In this document: piece by piece, positions 53,019 to 64,000 of the stretch
Layout: every line of letters begins with the position of its first letter
Position numbering within the stretch: the stretch's first letter is position 1
Notes under the pieces: generated by a model
Seen by the model: only the letters and a program-made list of their open reading frames with translations
Told to the model about the DNA's origin: nothing
Database searches by the model: none
Position numbers and translations under genes: made by a program
Assembly (NCBI RefSeq): GCF_000372725.1
Contig: NW_005201287.1
Location: forward strand, 238,952-302,951
Direction of reading: 5' to 3'
From: Emiliania huxleyi CCMP1516
Taxonomy: Eukaryota > Haptophyta > Isochrysidales > Noelaerhabdaceae
DNA length: 64,000 nt

Positions 53019-54540
53019 GATGTGGGCAGCGAGCGGACCGCCGCGACTCGGCTGCGAGCACCGCACCCAAGACGATCGCCGCCGCACATGCACACATTTT
53101 TTTCACGATTCTGGGCTCGGAGACGGGACTGGCGCGCACTGGCACTAACACAGGTATACACCGTACAAGGGTGGGGGCGGGGGTGGGGAAGGCATGATCG
53201 CGGAGGGTGGAGCAGAGAGTCTCAGTTTGCAGAGCCACCGAGAGACAGAGAGACTGGCGCACGTGTACGTTATATACGCGCACAGAGAGATAGATGCGTG
53301 TGTGGAGTGTGTGTGGCTGTGTGCTGTGTGGGGAGGCGCTGTGGAGTATGGTGTGTGTCTGTGTGGAGCCCCGGCAACTGCGTCGATAGAGTACGCGAGC
53401 GCTAAGCTTAATAGATTTATCGCCGGTCTGTGGGCCGAAGCGCGGCCAACACCGCGGCAGTCGGCAGGGTTAGCCGCCGCGTCGGCCGCCCGTGCCGTAC
53501 CGCCCGCGCAACCAAGCTGTATACCAAACCCGACGACAGAGACGAAGTCGGCGCGTGCGCCCGCGCCGGTCGTGCGGCGCCTGTGTTAGTGCCAGTGCGC
53601 GCCAGTCCCCGTTGTTAATTATCCACTGGCGCTGCGTTGTCGTGCGTGATTTCTCTTCTGGTGTACCTGTGTTCGTGCCACTGCGTGCCAGTCCCGTGCC
53701 CAGTGTCGTGAGAGCGAGAGAGTGCCTAAATTTTCTTTTCTGTGTACCTGTGTTAGCGCCAGTGCGCGCCAGTCCCGGCTCCCGCGTGCCTAGAGTGTCG
53801 TGCTAGGGAGCGTGGTTGTTCTTGGAGGCGCCTTGGAGCACTTGGAGTGCAGTCAGCAACCGCACATCCAGGGACGGGGAGCTAAGAAGCGCACCCCGCG
53901 GGCCAGATGATCGGTATCGGGTTGCGGGCTAGAGAGCCCTAGCCCTGGGCGGGGGGGGGGGGGGAGGGGCGGCTCAGGATCACAGACACCCCTCTCAGGA
54001 TCACAGCACCGGCGGGGGCGCGCCTCAGAATCAAGCACCCACGGCAGGGTCTGTGAGGATCGGCAGACCTGGAGGGGGCACGCTGAGGATCATAGGCCTG
54101 AGAGGGATGCTTTCAAGATCACAGGGCTGCAAAGGGTGGCACTCGAGATCAGAGCGCCAAAATAGGCGCGCGGGAGATCAGCGGGCGCCGGAAGTGGGCG
54201 CAATACACATCACGAGCGCCGGAAGTGGTACAATACACATCATGAGGGTTTTGTGGTCTGTGCGCGGACGGCCCGGGGAGCCTGCGGCGCTATTACCTAT
54301 TTTAACCTGCCCCGACAGAGTCTCTCGATACGGCGCGCGGCGGCGCCGCACCCAGCAAGCTGGGGCCGCTCCTTACGGACTCGTCGCTGCGCTCCACACG
54401 GAGCGCGCTGCGCGCGCGGTCTACGCCGAATACTGCGGCCGTCTTCACGACTGGTCGCGTAAAAATTCTTCTTCTGGACAGCATCGCGTCTTGCCCTTCT
54501 TCGCGCCCGAGGCTTCTCTCTGCTGGCCTCTTCTGCTGCG
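53019..54540. other. Repeat-rich intergenic region
   Basis: It contains 'CTGTGTTAGTGCCAGTGCGC' GCCAGTCCC tail-like repeats at 53122-53160 (reverse), 53578-53620, 53665-53706 and 53745-53785; an R1 copy at 53826-53960; and a degenerate minisatellite at 53980-54245. The A/T-rich AAAAATTCTTCTTCT at 54461-54475 is the likely promoter element of the next gene. No coding sequence is supported. Confidence 0.6.
53980..54245. repeat. Degenerate ~32-bp minisatellite
   Basis: About eight units share 'GAGGATCACAG' (variants AGAATCAAGC, GAGGATCGGC, AAGATCACAGG, GAGATCAGAGC) followed by a CCGGAGGGGGC-like spacer. Confidence 0.65.
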
Positions 54541-57510
<2,970 letters not shown>

Positions 57511-57965
57511 CTGCTGGGCCTGGCCTCCGAATCCGCGCCACGCATCGCAGACACGCCGCTCTGTGTTAGTGGCTGGGCGGCACAGAGAGCTCGTAGGCAA
57601 GTGAAGGCGCTGTTGAGGTTAATCGAAACTCGCCTTCGCGAGTGAGTGGACGTTTTTCCTTCCCGCCATCACCGTCTCGTGACGGATGACACTGAGGTCT
57701 GAGGCTCTGAGCTGTGAGGAGCACTCGCGTCTCACGACAGAGACATGTGATCTAGACCGGAACCGACAACCGTGTCTCTCACGGGGAAAAACACTTTTGC
57801 TGTGTAGACACTGTACTTTAGCGATTAGCCCGTGCGCGTGGCGTGGGTGATGTGTAATCTATCATGATAAAAGCAGTTACTATGCATAGCAGTATGTTGC
57901 GCCAGGATCGTCGCAGGGGGTGAAGGGGTCGATGTTTGGACGGGGTGGTGAGGGCATGGAGCCAT
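57511..57965. other. Convergent 3' flanks
   Basis: The stretch is less GC-rich than its surroundings and no gene is seen. It is the 3' region for both neighbours. Confidence 0.5.
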
Positions 57966-59045
57966 TCAGCCTTTTCGGCGCCGAAAGACTTGAATTACGT
58001 CAAGAAATAAAGGCCAGTTTGGGACCCTGATGGTTTCGACTAGGTCGAATCTGCTCTTGACAAATTCTTGGGCCTCAAGGGAAAATGACTGGCCGTGCGC
58101 TGGCCTCCCAGGCAGCCCGAAGGTGCATCCTTGCCATTCTCCAATCAGAACTAATGTCCCCCCCCTGTATCGACGAAGGCATTCGAGTCCAAAGCTACCG
58201 GTGCCATTGTAGTCGGGCCACATGAGAAGAAGTGTGCGACCATCAGCTTCCGCCCGGTCGAGCACCTCCGGGCCACCCAGTTGCACAGAGGAAGGCTCGC
58301 CAAACGTGACGCCGCCATTGGTCATTGCCCCGATTGCCTCGGTCGGTCCAAAACCATCAAGTACTATTGGCCGGTTGAAACACTTAACGTCTGCGTTGTA
58401 GGGTGCGATCCGCAACATCGCAGCCCAGTAACCAGAGCCGCCGCCAACTTCTATAAGCGGAGAATGCTGTGCCACAAAGGCTAAAGCGTCTTTGTTTGGC
58501 ACGGACCACGCAAAGTGCGCCTTGATTTCCATCGATTCGTGGCCGAAAACATTCATCAGCGATAAAGACGGGGCCTGGTGCGTTTCAACGTAATGCAGCT
58601 GCTTCCCAGCGAGTGATCTAACCCTGTCAATGAAGATCTCGAGGTAGTTGAGCTCGACCGGTGCACTCAGTACATCGGTTAACACCGACTTTCCCAATGC
58701 GGGGAGAAGCGTCGGGGGAGCGCCTTCAGTAGCTGCAATTGGCAACCATGCGGCAGCGAATTCTTCGAATCGATGGGAGGCCGCCAATGGATGTCGCAGG
58801 AAGGCGACCGACCACAGGAAGAGCCAGCTGCTCAGCTGAGCCCCAAGTGCCGGCCCCAACGCCGCGGCATTCGCAAAGGCAGCCTTGTGAAAATCATCGG
58901 CGTCCTCAGTTTTGCGTGCGTCGATCTTGCGTTGCACGTCGCAGAGCAGCCTGGCGAAGGGAGTGACTGCGGAGCCGGTATCCTCAGCGTTGTCATGCGG
59001 GGCCGCGGCCAGCACCGCCATCGCGCGCTTCACCCTGGTCTCCAT
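57966..59045 (-). CDS. Intronless methyltransferase-like protein
   Basis: A single open frame of 359 codons from ATG 59045. The central part has SPLIEVGGGSGYWAAMLRI, a SAM-binding motif I (E/DxGxGxG), followed by DVKCFNRPIVLDG, TLLLMWPDYNGTGSFGLECL, YRGGTLVLIGEWQGCTFG and a C-terminal RVPNWPLFLDVIQVFRR. This resembles an uncharacterised class I methyltransferase-like family with a WPxxG motif. The N-terminal ~170 residues are helical with no recognised domain. No signal peptide is seen. Base and codon use are visibly less GC-biased than in neighbours (many codons ending A/T) and no intron is needed, which in this intron-dense window hints at recent arrival by transfer or retroposition. The substrate is unknown. 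Confidence 0.78.
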   Translation of the reverse strand: METRVKRAMAVLAAAPHDNAEDTGSAVTPFARLLCDVQRKIDARKTEDADDFHKAAFANAAALGPALGAQLSSWLFLWSVAFLRHPLAASHRFEEFAAAWLPIAATEGAPPTLLPALGKSVLTDVLSAPVELNYLEIFIDRVRSLAGKQLHYVETHQAPSLSLMNVFGHESMEIKAHFAWSVPNKDALAFVAQHSPLIEVGGGSGYWAAMLRIAPYNADVKCFNRPIVLDGFGPTEAIGAMTNGGVTFGEPSSVQLGGPEVLDRAEADGRTLLLMWPDYNGTGSFGLECLRRYRGGTLVLIGEWQGCTFGLPGRPAHGQSFSLEAQEFVKSRFDLVETIRVPNWPLFLDVIQVFRRRKG

Positions 59046-59095
59046 GCTTGACGGGACTCGCGAAGATAAACCCGAAAATCTTTAAATTTAAGCAC

Positions 59096-59270
59096 TAGAT
59101 CCAGTTTACTTTACGGCCCTTTCCCTGCGAACGCGCACCCCCGGGGCTAGGGCTCTCTAGCCCGTAACCCGACACCGATCATCCGGCCCGCTGGGTGCGC
59201 TTCTTAGCTCCCTGGCCCTGGATGTGAGGTTGATAACTGCACTCCAAGTGCTCCAAGATCCAAACTGAAA
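59096..59270 (-). repeat. Dispersed repeat R1, longest copy (reverse)
   Basis: Read on the minus strand it runs from GGAGCACTTGGAGTGCAGTT through CCTCACATCCAGGGCCAGGG, GCACCCAGCGGGCCGGATGA and AGAGAGCCCTAGCCCCGGGG to CAGGGAAAGGGCCGTAAAGT, joining pieces seen separately in other copies. It lies immediately upstream of the intronless gene at 59045. Confidence 0.8.
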
Positions 59271-60204
59271 AAGTTTTGGCCAAAAGGCCACACATGGTTG
59301 AACATGGCCCCTCAGGGGATGAGCTGGGTCGGCCTCCTCCGCCGGTCTGCAACTCGCACGGCGGGGCCGCGTCCGAGCAAGCAAGAAGCATCCGCGGCCC
59401 CCGGCGCGGGGTTGTCCCTTCGCAGAGCGCTCTGGCAGAGGGCGCGACCAGCAAGCAGCTCCCTCCGCCCTCTCTCGTCCTTCATCCTTCTCCCGCCACG
59501 CGATGACAGCATTTTGGAGTGAGAGTTCGGCCCCGCCACGCGCACCATCTCCTGGATGTGTTTGAACGTTTTGGTATGCACAGATGAGATCTCATCGTCT
59601 CACTGTGGATGAGCACACAACGTTTGTTATCCATTAGTTAGATCCCGCAGACCTCCCCGCCGGCCTCGCGCGTGTCCCAGCGCAACGAGAGGCTCCGTAA
59701 AGAGGCGTGGGCGGGTGTCCTTCCCGCCGTGCAACCTGTATCGTGCCTCCCTCTCCACCTGCGCATGCCCCGGCGCCGGCGCCTCCACAAGCCCACCGGG
59801 GGTGCCACAGGAGCCGTGCCCGCTCCCGCCGCCCGGCCCCTCCCCCGCCCCCCTCGCCACGCCCCGCCAGCTGCAAGCCGCCGCGAGAGCCCAGAAGCGT
59901 GACCGAGGGCAAAGGCGCGCCGCGCTCATCATCCGCTGAAGACGTCCGCAAAGTCAAGCTCCTCGCCCACGTTCTGCCCGTCCCTCCCCCCGCCGGCGCC
60001 ACCTACCGACCACCCGCCGCTCGGTGATGGACGCGGCGCCGCGAACTCTCTGCCGCCTCGGCGGTGTCTCAGCTCAATCGGCTCTTCTCTCTCAGCTACA
60101 ACTAGGGCTGTCTCTCGGCGCCTCCGCCCCCGCGCTCTGCGGCCCGCGCGGCAGCCTTGTTGGCGTGCGGCCTCCTCACCGAGCGGCGGCGGCCTGTTCA
60201 CAGC
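59271..60204. other. Intergenic region
   Basis: Several open frames exist on both strands, but none shows domain features or protein-like composition. It contains no strong repeat. Confidence 0.45.
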
Positions 60205-63900
<3,696 letters not shown>

Positions 63901-64000
63901 TCGAGGCGGGAGCCGGGGGCCCCGGGGGGCGAAGACGACCCCGGTCTCGGATTTTTTTTTCGAGGCCTCGCCGCTGCGCATCACCTAAAAGAGGACGAGC

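Noticed and set aside
53980-54245. CRISPR array
   Set aside because: Units are degenerate, spacers are not of constant size, and the context is a eukaryotic nuclear genome.

Overview
This is nuclear DNA from a GC-rich, intron-rich unicellular alga, most likely a haptophyte of the Emiliania/Gephyrocapsa type. The assignment is by eye from protein style: ankyrin proteins ending each block in 'LLRAGADxTLRxxxGKTALQxAKExGHAEC', a repeat protein built on 'LPGGxxLGDQLYYTG...GEVVGPATG', Pro-rich extracellular mosaics, an F-box/kelch protein, and a plastid-type presequence. It is not a bacterial, viral or organellar sequence. One 100-base run of N marks a scaffold gap. No rRNA, tRNA or CRISPR was seen.

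Layout. 1-5.9 kb: a minus-strand extracellular protein (secretion signal, propeller-like N-terminal region, two vWA domains, three fucolectin/F5-8C-type domains, SPPPP linkers), broken by the gap and an in-frame TAG. 6.1-6.8 kb: a TIR element. 7.0-8.4 kb: a sulfotransferase. 8.9-11.7 kb: a GC-rich, TIR-bounded non-coding element. 11.8-13.7 kb: an RlmI-like RNA methyltransferase. 14-17 kb: repeats. 17.2-19.7 kb: the 'LPGG' repeat/coiled-coil protein. 21.0-21.9 kb: a membrane-anchored cytidylyltransferase. 22.5 kb: a SnoaL/NTF2 fragment. 23.0-27.9 kb: a receptor-like protein joining a bacterial-type solute-binding ectodomain, one membrane span and a TIR-like 'FFSHQW' domain. 29.1-38.2 kb: two convergent ankyrin genes with a cytochrome P450 between them, the P450 flanked by two copies of a hairpin-carrying repeat. 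38.4-39.7 kb: a frameshifted kelch gene. 40.3-41.9 kb: a thaumatin-like protein. 43.4-46.6 kb: a PH-like/MIT-like protein. 47.0-50.4 kb: a second sulfotransferase. 51.1-52.2 kb: a MYND-finger protein. 52.5-53.0 kb: a plastid-type protein. 54.5-57.5 kb: an ankyrin/multi-TM/DnaJ protein. 58.0-59.0 kb: an intronless methyltransferase-like gene. 60.2-63.9 kb: a Yak1/DYRK-type kinase cut by the window edge.

The strongest unusual signal is intron structure. Many introns in at least ten genes start with an imperfect copy of the first 12-39 bases of the exon that follows. Donors are GT, GC and sometimes GA; acceptors are AG followed by G; several introns also share an internal 'CTTCTAGGAGCCTTC'-like core. 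This points to intron birth by tandem or target-site duplication, perhaps by an introner family. The splice coordinates given were read by eye using reading frame, conserved motifs and these repeats; no transcript data were available.

Other notable signals are a duplicated hairpin whose inner stem has changed on both arms in step, at least four TIR elements, a 470-bp insertion with a 13-bp target-site duplication, a dispersed repeat present at least six times, and an A/T-rich 'AAATTCTTTTC' motif just upstream of several start codons. The genes do not form one pathway; this is a normal dispersed eukaryotic neighbourhood with several secreted or membrane proteins.
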